Of a stretch of DNA of 64,000 nucleotides, positions 32,549 through 42,000 are shown piece by piece. The DNA is from an uncultured Bacteroidaceae bacterium (GTDB lineage: Bacteria > Bacteroidota > Bacteroidia > Bacteroidales > Bacteroidaceae), in contig CAJOJA010000008.1 in NCBI GenBank assembly GCA_905234735.1, positions 62,001 through 126,000 on the forward strand. The letters run 5' to 3'. The first letter of the stretch is position 1; every line of letters starts with the position of its first letter. Below the pieces are notes generated by a model. It searched no databases, had not been told where the DNA came from, and saw nothing but the letters and a program-made list of their open reading frames with translations. The translations under genes were made by a program, and so were the position numbers.

Positions 32549-34777
32549 ATGTCATCAACACTCAGATTCCAAGTAGTGGCCGAGGCTTTCAAGAAGAAGC
32601 CCCTGGAGATTCCCAGCAGGGAAGACCGGCCCAGTGAGTTTTTTGCTAAGTATGTCTTCAACCGACAGAAGATGTTCAAGTATCTGCCGACGAAGGTCTA
32701 CGAGAAGATGTGCGACGTCATGGACAACGGTACGACGCTGGACCTGGAGACGGCTGACGCCGTTGCCGAGGGTATGAAGCGCTGGGCCATGGAATTGGGT
32801 GTGACACACTGCACCCACTGGTTCCAACCCCTCACCGAGGGCACGGCTGAGAAGCACGACGGATTCGTGGAACACGACTGGCAGGGGGGCATGGTGGAGG
32901 AGTTCACCGGCAAGGCCCTCGTGCAGCAGGAACCCGACGCATCGTCGTTCCCCTCGGGCGGCATACGCTCCACCTTCGAGGCGCGCGGCTACTCGGCCTG
33001 GGATCCTGCGAGCCCCGTCTTCGTCATTGGCGACACGTTGATGATTCCCACCGTCTTCATCTCCTATACGGGAGAGGCGCTCGACTACAAGGCACCGCTG
33101 AAGAAGGCCCTGAAGGCCGTCTGCGAAGCGGCAATGAACGTGGCCGGTTACTTCTACGACGACGTGACGAAGGTCATCAGCAACCTCGGCTGGGAGCAGG
33201 AGTACTTCCTCGTGGACGAGGACCTCTATGCCGCACGTCCCGATCTGCTGATGACGGGACGCACGCTCATGGGTCACGACTCGGCCAAGAACCAGCAGAT
33301 GGACGACCACTACTTCGGTGCCATTCCTCGACGCGTGGCCGCCTTCATGAAGGACCTGGAGATACAGGCCCTGGAGCTGGGCATCCCCTGCAAAACGCGC
33401 CACAACGAGGTAGCACCCAACCAGTTCGAGCTGGCCCCCATCTTCGAGGAGACAAACCTGGCCGTCGACCACAATATGCTGATGATGTCGCTCATGCGCG
33501 ATGTGGCACGCAAGCATGGCTTCCGCTGCCTCTTGCACGAGAAGCCCTTCGCTGGCATCAACGGCAGTGGCAAGCACTGCAACTGGAGTCTCTCCACCAA
33601 CACTGGTGTGCAGCTTCATTCACCCGGAAAGACGCCGATGGACAATCTGCGTTTCGTCACTTTCCTCGTCGAAACGCTCATGGGCGTGTATCGCCACAAC
33701 GGACTCCTCAAGGGCAGCATCATTTCTGCCACCAATGCCCACCGACTGGGCTCCAACGAGGCACCCCCAGCCATCATCTCCTCCTTCCTCGGCAAGCAAC
33801 TGTCCGACCTGCTCACGGCCCTGGAAACGAGCGGCGACAACCACCTCTTCGACCTGAGCGGCAAGCAGGCCCTCTCACTCAACATTCCCCAGGTGCCCGA
33901 ACTCCTGCTCGACAACACCGACCGCAACCGCACTTCGCCTTTCGCCTTCACGGGCAACCGTTTCGAGTTCCGTGCCGTAGGTTCCTCGGCCAACTGCGCT
34001 GCCGCCATGATTGTGCTGAATGCTGCTGTGGCCGAAGCCCTCAGCGACTTCAAGACGCGCGTCGATGTTCGAATTGCCGAGTATTCCCTGCGACCAGAAT
34101 ATTCCGAGGGCACGGGCCACACGGCCAAGTACCACGCCATCGTTGACATCCTGCGCGAGGACATCAAGGCCTGCAAGCCCATCCACTTCGAGGGCAACGG
34201 CTACTCCGACGAGTGGAAGGAGGAGGCATGCCGCCGAGGTCTCGACGTCGAACAGTGCGCCCCGAAGATGTTCCTCCGCTATCTGGCCTCCGAGAGCATT
34301 GAGATGTTCCGCAAGACAGGGGTACTCACTGAAGCCGAACTCACCGCGCGTACCGACATCAAACTGGAGACCTACACCAAGAAGATACAGATCGAGGCCC
34401 GCATCTTCGGCGACCTCTGCCTTAACCACATCCTGCCCGTGGCCACGCGCTACCAGAGTCAGTTGATAGATAACGTGCATCGCATAAGCGAGATTTTCCC
34501 TGCTGAAGAAGCGCGCGAGGTGAGTGCTGATAACCTAAAACTAATCAGACAGATATCGTCTCACACTTCATTCATCTCAAAGCACGTCGAACGCCTGACC
34601 GATGCCCGCCGTGTGGCCAACCGCATCCAGAGCGAGAGCGAACGAGCCATAGCCTATCACGATACCGTAGCTCCCCTGCTCGAAGACATTCGCTACCACG
34701 TGGACAAGCTGGAACTCATCGTCGACGACGAACTTTGGCCGCTGCCGAAGTATCGCGAGATGCTCTTCATCCGCTGA
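32549..34777 (+). CDS. glnN: Glutamine synthetase type III
   Basis: 742 residues, in the GSIII range (about 700-730). The GSIII-specific N-terminal part (LRFQVVAEAFKKKPLEIPSR, EYVFNR-like FAKYVFNRQKMFKYL) and WFQPLTEGTAEKHD are followed by the catalytic core: GWEQEYFLVDED, RHNEVAPNQFELAPIFEETN, GKHCNWSLST and NRTSPFAFTGNRFEFRAVGSS. It makes glutamine from glutamate, ammonia and ATP; in Bacteroidales this is the main ammonia-assimilating GS. It stands alone, with its own upstream block. Confidence 0.98.
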   Translation: MSSTLRFQVVAEAFKKKPLEIPSREDRPSEFFAKYVFNRQKMFKYLPTKVYEKMCDVMDNGTTLDLETADAVAEGMKRWAMELGVTHCTHWFQPLTEGTAEKHDGFVEHDWQGGMVEEFTGKALVQQEPDASSFPSGGIRSTFEARGYSAWDPASPVFVIGDTLMIPTVFISYTGEALDYKAPLKKALKAVCEAAMNVAGYFYDDVTKVISNLGWEQEYFLVDEDLYAARPDLLMTGRTLMGHDSAKNQQMDDHYFGAIPRRVAAFMKDLEIQALELGIPCKTRHNEVAPNQFELAPIFEETNLAVDHNMLMMSLMRDVARKHGFRCLLHEKPFAGINGSGKHCNWSLSTNTGVQLHSPGKTPMDNLRFVTFLVETLMGVYRHNGLLKGSIISATNAHRLGSNEAPPAIISSFLGKQLSDLLTALETSGDNHLFDLSGKQALSLNIPQVPELLLDNTDRNRTSPFAFTGNRFEFRAVGSSANCAAAMIVLNAAVAEALSDFKTRVDVRIAEYSLRPEYSEGTGHTAKYHAIVDILREDIKACKPIHFEGNGYSDEWKEEACRRGLDVEQCAPKMFLRYLASESIEMFRKTGVLTEAELTARTDIKLETYTKKIQIEARIFGDLCLNHILPVATRYQSQLIDNVHRISEIFPAEEAREVSADNLKLIRQISSHTSFISKHVERLTDARRVANRIQSESERAIAYHDTVAPLLEDIRYHVDKLELIVDDELWPLPKYREMLFIR

Positions 34778-34794
34778 TACTACACAAAGGCCTC

Positions 34795-34830
34795 CTCCCT
34801 CCACCTTAAGAGAGGGTTGGGGGAGATTTT
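34795..34830. repeat. REP-like palindrome after glnN
   Basis: CCTCCACCTTAAGAGAGGGT then TGGGGGAGATTTTTT. It is related to the two elements in the anti-sigma gene and here may act as the glnN terminator. Confidence 0.5.
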
Positions 34831-34831
34831 T

Positions 34832-35015
34832 TCACAGTCTCAAGTCTTCGGGTTTCAGATTCGCGCCGCCGTCCAGGATGATGGCATGGTAGTCCACGTC
34901 CTCGGACCGACAGCTGCACTTAACGCAAGCTACGGCGGACATGAGCCAGGCCACGTGGCGGTCTTCTACGACTCCCCATCCGGGTCGGATGAAGGCGCCA
35001 CAAGGGGGCTGATTC
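34832..35015 (-). pseudogene. Remnant: C-terminal fragment of an unidentified protein
   Basis: The minus-strand frame reads CGAFIRPGWGVVEDRHVAWL and ends YHAIILDGGANLKPEDLRL plus stop at 34832, with an in-frame stop upstream near 35015. It has good protein-like composition and several Cys (VACVKCSC) but no start. I do not recognise the family. It is probably the tail of a lost gene. Confidence 0.35.
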
Positions 35016-35146
35016 GAACTTTTTCATCGGTTTCGGTCGTTTGGTTTATAAGTGATGTCGGTCTGTGCACGTCAAGGCCACATACTATTCTCATATTCCT
35101 ACGAATTTAGAGGATTAATAAATAAAATATAATGACTCAAATATAA

Positions 35147-35290
35147 CAAATAATTGTGACTTAGAGCACGGAAAGGGTAGGATAAGAGCATATGTAGGCC
35201 TTGATTCCTGACTTTTCGGGCTAATTCCCTCCAGTTTTTATCTCGACTGGCATGTAATCTCGGAAATTTTATATAAATTTGTACGCAGAA
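35147..35290. repeat. Duplicated upstream region, cysQ copy
   Basis: A counterpart of 32381-32513 with a short insertion (GCACGGAAAG) after GACTTAGA. It contains TAAATTTG at 35274-35281, 22 bp before the ATG at 35303. Apart from this and the remnant at 34832, the 34778-35302 gap shows nothing. Confidence 0.85.
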
Positions 35291-35302
35291 AAGGAATTAA
35301 AT

Positions 35303-36124
35303 ATGGAACAGAATAGCATGAAGGCTGCACTCAGCGTGGCCATACGTGCGGCGCTGGCTGCCGGACAGGAAATAATGAAGATATATACTGATCCGCTTCA
35401 GGACTTCGGCATAGAACGCAAGGCGGACAATTCGCCACTTACCCTGGCCGACAAGGCTGCGCATCGGTGTATCATGGACGCCCTGTGCGAAACGGGGCTA
35501 CCCGTACTGAGCGAGGAGGGTGAGCACGGCGACTACGAAACGCGGCGCCAGTGGGTGGCCTTCTGGCTGGTGGACCCACTGGACGGAACTAAGGAGTTCA
35601 TCAAGCGCAACGGAGAATTCACGGTGAACATAGCCTTGGTACTCGACACGCACCCGCATGTGGGAGTCATTTATGTACCGGCCCGCAGGGAACTTTACTT
35701 CGGCGAACCTCTATTGGGAGCGTATAAGGTGACGGACATCGACACGTGGGACGAGATGGAACGCCTGCCCGACTTGCTTCAGCGTGCCCAGCGCCTGCCT
35801 CTGCCGCACCCCGAGGGACGGCCCTATACCATCGTGGCCAGTCGCAGCCACATGAGCCCCGAGACGGAGCTGTTCATCAAGGAAGCCCGCAGGGAACACG
35901 GCGAGGTGGAGACCATTTCGAGCGGCAGCAGCTTGAAAATCTGTCTCGTGGCAGAGGGCAGGGCGGATGCCTATCCACGCTATGCCCCCACAATGGAGTG
36001 GGACACGGCGGCCGGACATGCCATTGCCGCCTGTGCCGGTCGCTGGGTGTATCAGGCTGGCACGGACGAACCACTGAAATACAATAAGGAGGACCTGCAC
36101 AACCCGTGGTTTGTGGTTGTCTAG
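35303..36124 (+). CDS. cysQ: 3'(2'),5'-bisphosphate nucleotidase, CysQ type
   Basis: 273 residues from the ATG at 35303; an upstream TTG is inside the promoter. Inositol-monophosphatase fold with the metal-binding motifs LSEEGE and WLVDPLDGTKEFIKRNGEFT (Asp91, Asp94) and, near the end, APTMEWDTAAGHAI. It hydrolyses PAP to AMP, relieving inhibition of sulfate assimilation and RNA decay enzymes. No sulfate genes lie nearby in the window; the upstream region is shared with glnN instead. Confidence 0.93.
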   Translation: MEQNSMKAALSVAIRAALAAGQEIMKIYTDPLQDFGIERKADNSPLTLADKAAHRCIMDALCETGLPVLSEEGEHGDYETRRQWVAFWLVDPLDGTKEFIKRNGEFTVNIALVLDTHPHVGVIYVPARRELYFGEPLLGAYKVTDIDTWDEMERLPDLLQRAQRLPLPHPEGRPYTIVASRSHMSPETELFIKEARREHGEVETISSGSSLKICLVAEGRADAYPRYAPTMEWDTAAGHAIAACAGRWVYQAGTDEPLKYNKEDLHNPWFVVV

Positions 36125-36142
36125 GCTTCCTCTTAGGCAATC

Positions 36143-36643
36143 CTAAGAACTTCTAGGGATTTCTATCACCTCCAGGTCGCGAAACTGTCCCGCGTCTGCC
36201 ACAAAGCGGACGAGGGTGCGCACTTGGTGCCAGCCCTGCAGGCCTGCGGCCCCGGGATTGATGTGGAGCAGTTGGAGGCGCTGGTCGTACTGCACCTTCA
36301 GGATGTGGCTGTGGCCTGAGATAAACAACTGAGGCGGTCGGGCATAGAGCTGCTGTCGAATGTGCGGATCGTAGCGTCCGGGATAACCTCCGATGTGGGT
36401 CATTAGCACGTCGGCACCCTCGCACGACCATCGCAGGACTTTAGGGTACATGCGTCGCAGGTCGCCTCCGTCGCAGTTGCCGCAAACGGCACGGAGAGGA
36501 CGGATTTCAGCCAGTCGCTGCGCTAGTTCCATTGAACCGATGTCGCCGGCGTGCCATATCTCGTCGCACTCCTGAAAGTATTCAATATAGCGATTGTCCC
36601 ACCATCCGTGGGTGTCGCTCAGAAGTCCAATCCGCTTAGACAT
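36143..36643 (-). CDS. YfcE/MJ0936-type metallophosphodiesterase
   Basis: 166 residues with all calcineurin-like motifs: GLLSDTHG, HAGDIG, GNCDG, THIGG and SGHSH. The proteins are small metal-dependent phosphodiesterases. The start ATG (36643) overlaps the 3' end of the MATE gene by 8 bp, so the two are translationally linked. Confidence 0.93.
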   Translation of the reverse strand: MSKRIGLLSDTHGWWDNRYIEYFQECDEIWHAGDIGSMELAQRLAEIRPLRAVCGNCDGGDLRRMYPKVLRWSCEGADVLMTHIGGYPGRYDPHIRQQLYARPPQLFISGHSHILKVQYDQRLQLLHINPGAAGLQGWHQVRTLVRFVADAGQFRDLEVIEIPRSS

Positions 36644-38075
36644 TTAATTCTTCACTCTTAATTCTTAATTCTTCACTCTTCACTTTCCTAATCAGCCACC
36701 AAAGCATGCCGATGCTGACGAAGAAACTGAGGGCGTCAGAGACGGGAATGGCCATCCACACGCCATCGAGGCCGAAGTGTGGAGGCAACAGAATGAGACC
36801 CGGAATGAGGAACAGCATCTGGCGCGTGAGGCTTTGGAATATCGACTTGCCGGCGTGACCGATGCTCTGGAAGAAGTTGCCAATGACCATCTGGGCACCG
36901 ACGATGGGGAATACCAGAACATCGATGCGGAAACCGCGGTCGGCCATAGCGATGATGGGCAGGTTGTCGGTGAAGAGGTGGGTGAGTGTGTTAGGGAAGA
37001 ACTCGCCCATGATGAAGCCCGTGATGACGACAACCTCAGCACACAAAATGGTGAGTCGCAGGGTTTGCCATACACGATCGTTCTGGCGGGCACCCCAGTT
37101 GTAGCCCACAATAGGCTGCATGCCCTGATTGAGCCCCATGACCATCATGATGAAGAGGAAGACGATGCGGTTGACTATTCCATAGGCCGCAATGGCGGTG
37201 TCACCGCCGTACTGCTTCATACCTTTGTTAATGAGCAAGACGACAAGGCAGGCGCAAAGGTTCATAAGGAATGGGCTCATGCCCACGGCGATAATCTGTC
37301 GGACGATGCTGGCTTTGAGCCGGTAGATACCGCTATGGAGGTGGAGCATCTCGTCCTTATTACTCAGTAGCTTGAACTGCCAAATGAGGGATATGAGCTG
37401 CGAGAGAATCGTTGCGAGGGCGGCACCCTTGATGCCCCAACCTAGACCTAGTTGAAAGTTAAAAGTTGAAAACTGAAAGTTAAAGTTGAAGATGAACAGG
37501 GGGTCGAGAATGGCATTGATGACGACGGTCAGAATGGTGCAATACATGGCCTTTTGTGGGTGACCTGCCGAGCGCAATACAGCATTCAGTCCGAAATAGC
37601 TGTGCGAGATGACGTTGCCCAGCAGGATGACCATCATGTAGTCGCGGGCATAGGGTAGAGTGGCCTCCGAGGATCCGAAGAGGACGAGGATGGGGTCGAG
37701 GTAGACCAGGCACACCAGCATGAAGAGGGTGCCCAGAACGATGTTCAGCACTACGGTGTTGCCCAGCACGTGTTGAGCCGTATCATATTCCTTCTGTCCC
37801 AGACGGACGCTGATGACGGTAGAGGCGCCTACGCCCACCATTGCCCCCAGCGCAATGCTGATGTTCATCAGGGGAAAGGTGAGGGCCAGGCCCGAAATGG
37901 CCATGCCATCGGAGTTTCCCCACATCCCGTCAGGACCGATGTGCCCGATGAAGATACTGTCGACGATGTTGTAGAGCGATGCTGCCGTCATTGCGATGAT
38001 GGCTGGAACAGCGTATTGAAACAGCAACCTCGGGATGCTTCGGGTACCAAGTTCGGTTGGAATGTATTTTGCCAT
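36636..38075 (-). CDS. MATE family multidrug/cation efflux transporter
   Basis: 479 residues from the ATG at 38075 (MAKYIPTELGTRSIPRLLFQ), with about 12 membrane helices. Features are LYNIVDSIFIGHIG, GVGASTVISVRLG and, in the second half, MGLNQGMQPIVGYNWGA, all typical of MATE antiporters that use Na+ or H+. Oddities: the loop after LDPLFIF contains NFNFQFSTFNFQLGL, coded by an AGTTGAAAGTTAAA-type repeat (37450-37490), and the last residues KSEELRIKSEELNV are coded by an AATTCTTCACTCTT repeat. Both look like repeat sequence captured by the frame. Confidence 0.93.
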   Translation of the reverse strand: MAKYIPTELGTRSIPRLLFQYAVPAIIAMTAASLYNIVDSIFIGHIGPDGMWGNSDGMAISGLALTFPLMNISIALGAMVGVGASTVISVRLGQKEYDTAQHVLGNTVVLNIVLGTLFMLVCLVYLDPILVLFGSSEATLPYARDYMMVILLGNVISHSYFGLNAVLRSAGHPQKAMYCTILTVVINAILDPLFIFNFNFQFSTFNFQLGLGWGIKGAALATILSQLISLIWQFKLLSNKDEMLHLHSGIYRLKASIVRQIIAVGMSPFLMNLCACLVVLLINKGMKQYGGDTAIAAYGIVNRIVFLFIMMVMGLNQGMQPIVGYNWGARQNDRVWQTLRLTILCAEVVVITGFIMGEFFPNTLTHLFTDNLPIIAMADRGFRIDVLVFPIVGAQMVIGNFFQSIGHAGKSIFQSLTRQMLFLIPGLILLPPHFGLDGVWMAIPVSDALSFFVSIGMLWWLIRKVKSEELRIKSEELNV

Positions 38076-38096
38076 ATCTCTCAATTTCTCATTTTC

Positions 38097-39053
38097 TCAA
38101 AAGCATTTGTTGACGATTTGGCAGATGTTGTCGGTCTTCGCCATCGTGTAGTAGTGGATGGCCGGAACACTGTGCGCCAGCAGGTCGCGACTCTGTGCGA
38201 TGCACCATTCCGTACCCACCTGATAGACAGCCTCTGGCGTGCGAGCCTTACGAAGTTCGTCGACGAACATCTGCGGTATATCGATGTGGAACGAACGGGG
38301 CAGGAGGTCTATCTGTCGTAGGCTGGAGATGGGCTTCAGGCCAGGGATGATGGGTACCGTGATACCAGCCTCTCGGCATTGTCTGACAAAGTCATAGAAA
38401 CACTGGTTGTCAAAGAACATCTGGGTGATGATGTAGCCGGCACCAGCCTCCACCTTACGCTTCAGATTCTGGATGTCGCTTTCCATATTTGCTGCCTCGT
38501 AGTGCTTCTCGGGATAACCGGCCACACCCACGCAGAAGTCGGTGGAAAGGCCATTGCGAACGGTGGGGTCGAGATAGCGTCCGTGATTCAGGTCCTGAAT
38601 CATGTCTACGAGTTCGTCGGCATGGGCAAAACCGTCGGGTTCGGGCTGGAAATAGCGCTGGCCCGTGACGGCATCTCCACGCAGGGCCATGATGTTGCGG
38701 ATGCCCAGGAAGTGGAGGTCGATGAGTTCGCTCTCAATCTTCGAACTGGAGGCGCCACCGCAGATGACGTGTGGCACCATCTCCACCTGATACTTCATCA
38801 TCACGGCAGCCACGATGGCTATGGTGCCAGGGCGCTTCGAGAGTGTCATGCGGGTATAGGTGCCGTCGGGGTTGGCACAGTACTCCACTTCGTCGCGATG
38901 GCAGGTGACGTTAATGAAGGGCGGACAGAACTGCAGCAGGGGTTCGATGCTGGCATAGAGTTTACTGGCATCGCTCCCTTTCAGGGGCGGAACCAGTTCG
39001 AAAGATGCAAATGGCGAACTCGTACTATTAAGAATATCAATAACTTTGTTCAT
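38097..39053 (-). CDS. metF: 5,10-methylenetetrahydrofolate reductase
   Basis: 318 residues from the ATG at 39053; frame upstream overlaps metH. TIM-barrel flavoprotein with SFELVPPLKGSD (catalytic Glu), VTCHRDE, ICGGASSSKIESELIDLHFLG, FCVGVAGYPEKHYEA and ITQMFFDN. It supplies 5-methyl-THF to MetH. It begins 4 bp after metH, forming a methionine-synthesis operon. Confidence 0.97.
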   Translation of the reverse strand: MNKVIDILNSTSSPFASFELVPPLKGSDASKLYASIEPLLQFCPPFINVTCHRDEVEYCANPDGTYTRMTLSKRPGTIAIVAAVMMKYQVEMVPHVICGGASSSKIESELIDLHFLGIRNIMALRGDAVTGQRYFQPEPDGFAHADELVDMIQDLNHGRYLDPTVRNGLSTDFCVGVAGYPEKHYEAANMESDIQNLKRKVEAGAGYIITQMFFDNQCFYDFVRQCREAGITVPIIPGLKPISSLRQIDLLPRSFHIDIPQMFVDELRKARTPEAVYQVGTEWCIAQSRDLLAHSVPAIHYYTMAKTDNICQIVNKCF

Positions 39054-39057
39054 ATAT

Positions 39058-42000
39058 TTAGTCTGCTTGAATATATCGCGATAAAAGACGTACTCCCTCT
39101 TCAGCATCAATGCCACGTCGCTGACAATAGTCGTCAAACTGGCACCGATCAATTTGTCCGATAGGGAAGTATTTGGCCTCTTGGTGACTGACGAGCAATC
39201 CGCACACACTGGTCGAGGGCAGGATGGAATAGCTGTCCGTGAGGCTGATGTGCAGGCGTTCTTCGATGTGCAGAAAGTCGAAAACGACGCGTTTCAAGGA
39301 ATGGTCGGGACAGGTGGCATAGCCAAAGGCCGGACGGATGACATGATGCTGTCCATAGACGGTTTGCTGCATCCACTCGACACAGGCCTCAGCCAGTCGG
39401 GCGCAAATGGCGTGGCTCATCAAGAGGTCATACGAAGCCCCGTGGTCGCAGCAGGGTTTATGGATGTTCTCTGCTGCCACGCAGAACATTCCCAACGGGG
39501 AGGGGATATCGTGACTAAAGAAGTCGGAAAGCGAACGAAAGCCGCCTGTCTCCGACTGGCTGCGCAACATCGGCAACCGAGTGCCGTCAGCCAAACGTAT
39601 GTCGTTGCCCTGTGCTGTTGCCGCCTCGAATCCGAGGGCCATACGCAGGGAGAGGTGCGAATTTTGCAGGGCCTGTGCGAGCCACGTTTTGCCTTCTTCC
39701 AATGTCTGTGCGGCCTTAGGATTAATCAGTTGCTGACGTAGGGTTTCGCCTCGGAATCCCCAGAAGTAGAGGAACATGCGCCAATCGATGTGTTCTGCGA
39801 TGCATGCCAGGTCGGACTGGAGTGTCTCGAAAGGCTTCAGCTGTTCCAGAGTCGGGCCTTTGTATACTGAAAGCTGCGGAGCCTTGCGGTTGGCTTCTTC
39901 GTAGGATGCCAGTTTGCTGTGACTGGCCTGATGAGCCTCACGTACGCGATCCTGATCCTCTAGGATGGTGATGCGGAAATCCAATGGGTTCATCATGAGG
40001 CGCTTGGCCATGACCGAAGTGTTGGACGCATCGCCACCATAAACAACCAACCCATCGTAGAGTGGAGCCAATTTCAGGGCAGTATGTACGGCCGATGTAG
40101 TGGCGCCACCAACAAATAGGGGCGTGTCCATGTTGTTGGCTTGCATCAGTCGGCAAAGGTTCTCCATCTCCTTGAGCGAAGGGGTGATGAGTCCGCTGAC
40201 ACCCACCAGCACAGGCTTCAATTCGCGAATGGCATTCAGTATGGTCTCGTTGCTCACCATAACGCCCAGGTCATGAACATCGAAGCCGTTGCACGAAAGT
40301 ACGATGCCGACAATGTTCTTGCCGATGTCGTGAACGTCGCCATTGACTGTAGCCAGAACGACGATGGGGCGTGCCGTTTCGCGTTTCTGTTCGCTCTGTT
40401 CGATGGTGGGTTGCAGTAGGTCTACAGCGTCCTTCATCACCTTGGCCGACTTCACCACTTGTGGCAGGAACATCTTGCCCTCACCGAAAAGCTGACCGAT
40501 GTGCTCCATCGCCTGCATCAGCGGTTCTTCGATGACGCGGACGGGATTGTTGCCGTAAGCCTTCAGGGCTTCGGACATGTCTTCGGCCAGATACTGACTA
40601 ATGCCGTTGCCCAAAGCGTAAGCCAGTCGGCCTTCAATGTCTTTCTGCCGCCAAGTTTCCTGCTGAGGCTCGCCCTTCTGTTCTCCTTGTGCGTTCGCCT
40701 CTTCTTTCAGTTGTGTAGCCAGGAAGATGAGCTGCTCGGTGGCCTCATCGCTGGTGTTCAAGATAACGTCTTCTACATCATGGAGAAGCCTGGGCTCAAT
40801 GTCATCGTAGACGCACAGCATAGCGGGGTTCACAATGGCCATATCCAGGCCGGCACGCACAGCATGATAGAGGAAAACGGAATGCATGGCCTCGCGCACA
40901 ACATTATTGCCTCGGAAGGCGAAAGAGAGGTTGGAGATGCCTCCGCTGGTCTTGGCCAGGGGCAAGTTTTGCTTAATCCACGCTACGGCCCGAATGAAGT
41001 CGATGGCGTAGGCGGCATGTTCCTTGATGCCCGTTGCCACGGAGAGCACATTGACATCGAAAATGATGTCCTGGGGCGGAAAACCGTTTGCCGTCAGTAG
41101 GTTGTAAGCACGTTGGCAGATGGAAGTCTTGCGTTCGTAGGTCGATGCCTGCCCCTTTTCGTCGAAGGCCATGACCACTACAGCAGCACCCAGTTGGCGC
41201 AGTTGACGTGCCTGGCGCAAGAACTCCTGTTCGCCCACTTTCAAGCTGATGGAGTTGACGATGCACTTGCCCTGTGCGTTCTTCAATCCTTCCAGCACCG
41301 TGGGCCAGTCGCTGGAATCAATCATCAGCGGCACGCGAGCCACTGCAGGGGTGTTGGACAGGCATCGCAGGAAATTGCACATCTCCTGACGACTTTCGAG
41401 CATGGCATCGTCCATGTTTATATCGATGACGGCTGCTCCACCCTCAATCTGTTGGCGTGCCACCTGGAGTGCCTCCTCGTATTGGTGTTCGGCAATGAGA
41501 CGGGCAAAGCGGCGCGAACCAGCCACGTTGGTACGCTCACCGATATGGGTGATGATACCGCTCGTTGCTATGGGAGCAATGCGCAAAGACTCCAATCCCG
41601 ACAATTCTGTTACTCCGCGTTCGTCGTTCGTTGCCCTTGATAGCTTACGTGGCGCAACGCCCTCAACAGCATTCCGGATGGCACGGATGTGAGACGGGGT
41701 GGTACCGCAGCATCCGCCCACGATATTCAACAATCCGGCTTCGGCAATCTCGCGCAGGTGACGGGCCGTGTATTCGGGTTGTTCGTCGTATTCTCCCATC
41801 TCGTTGGGGAGACCTGCATTAGGATATAAACTTGTGTAAACCTTTACCTTACTCGATATTTGTTCGATGAAAGATTTCATATCGGTGACACCGAATGAAC
41901 AATTCAATCCGAAGGACAATATGGGGTAGTGCGCGATACTCGTATAGAAGGCCTCCAGCGTCTGACCTGTCAGCAGTCGCCCACTGCGGTCGTTGATGGT

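Noticed and set aside
34817..35110. A 97-codon plus-strand frame after glnN
   Set aside because: It crosses the REP-like element and is antisense to the better protein-like fragment at 34832-35015.
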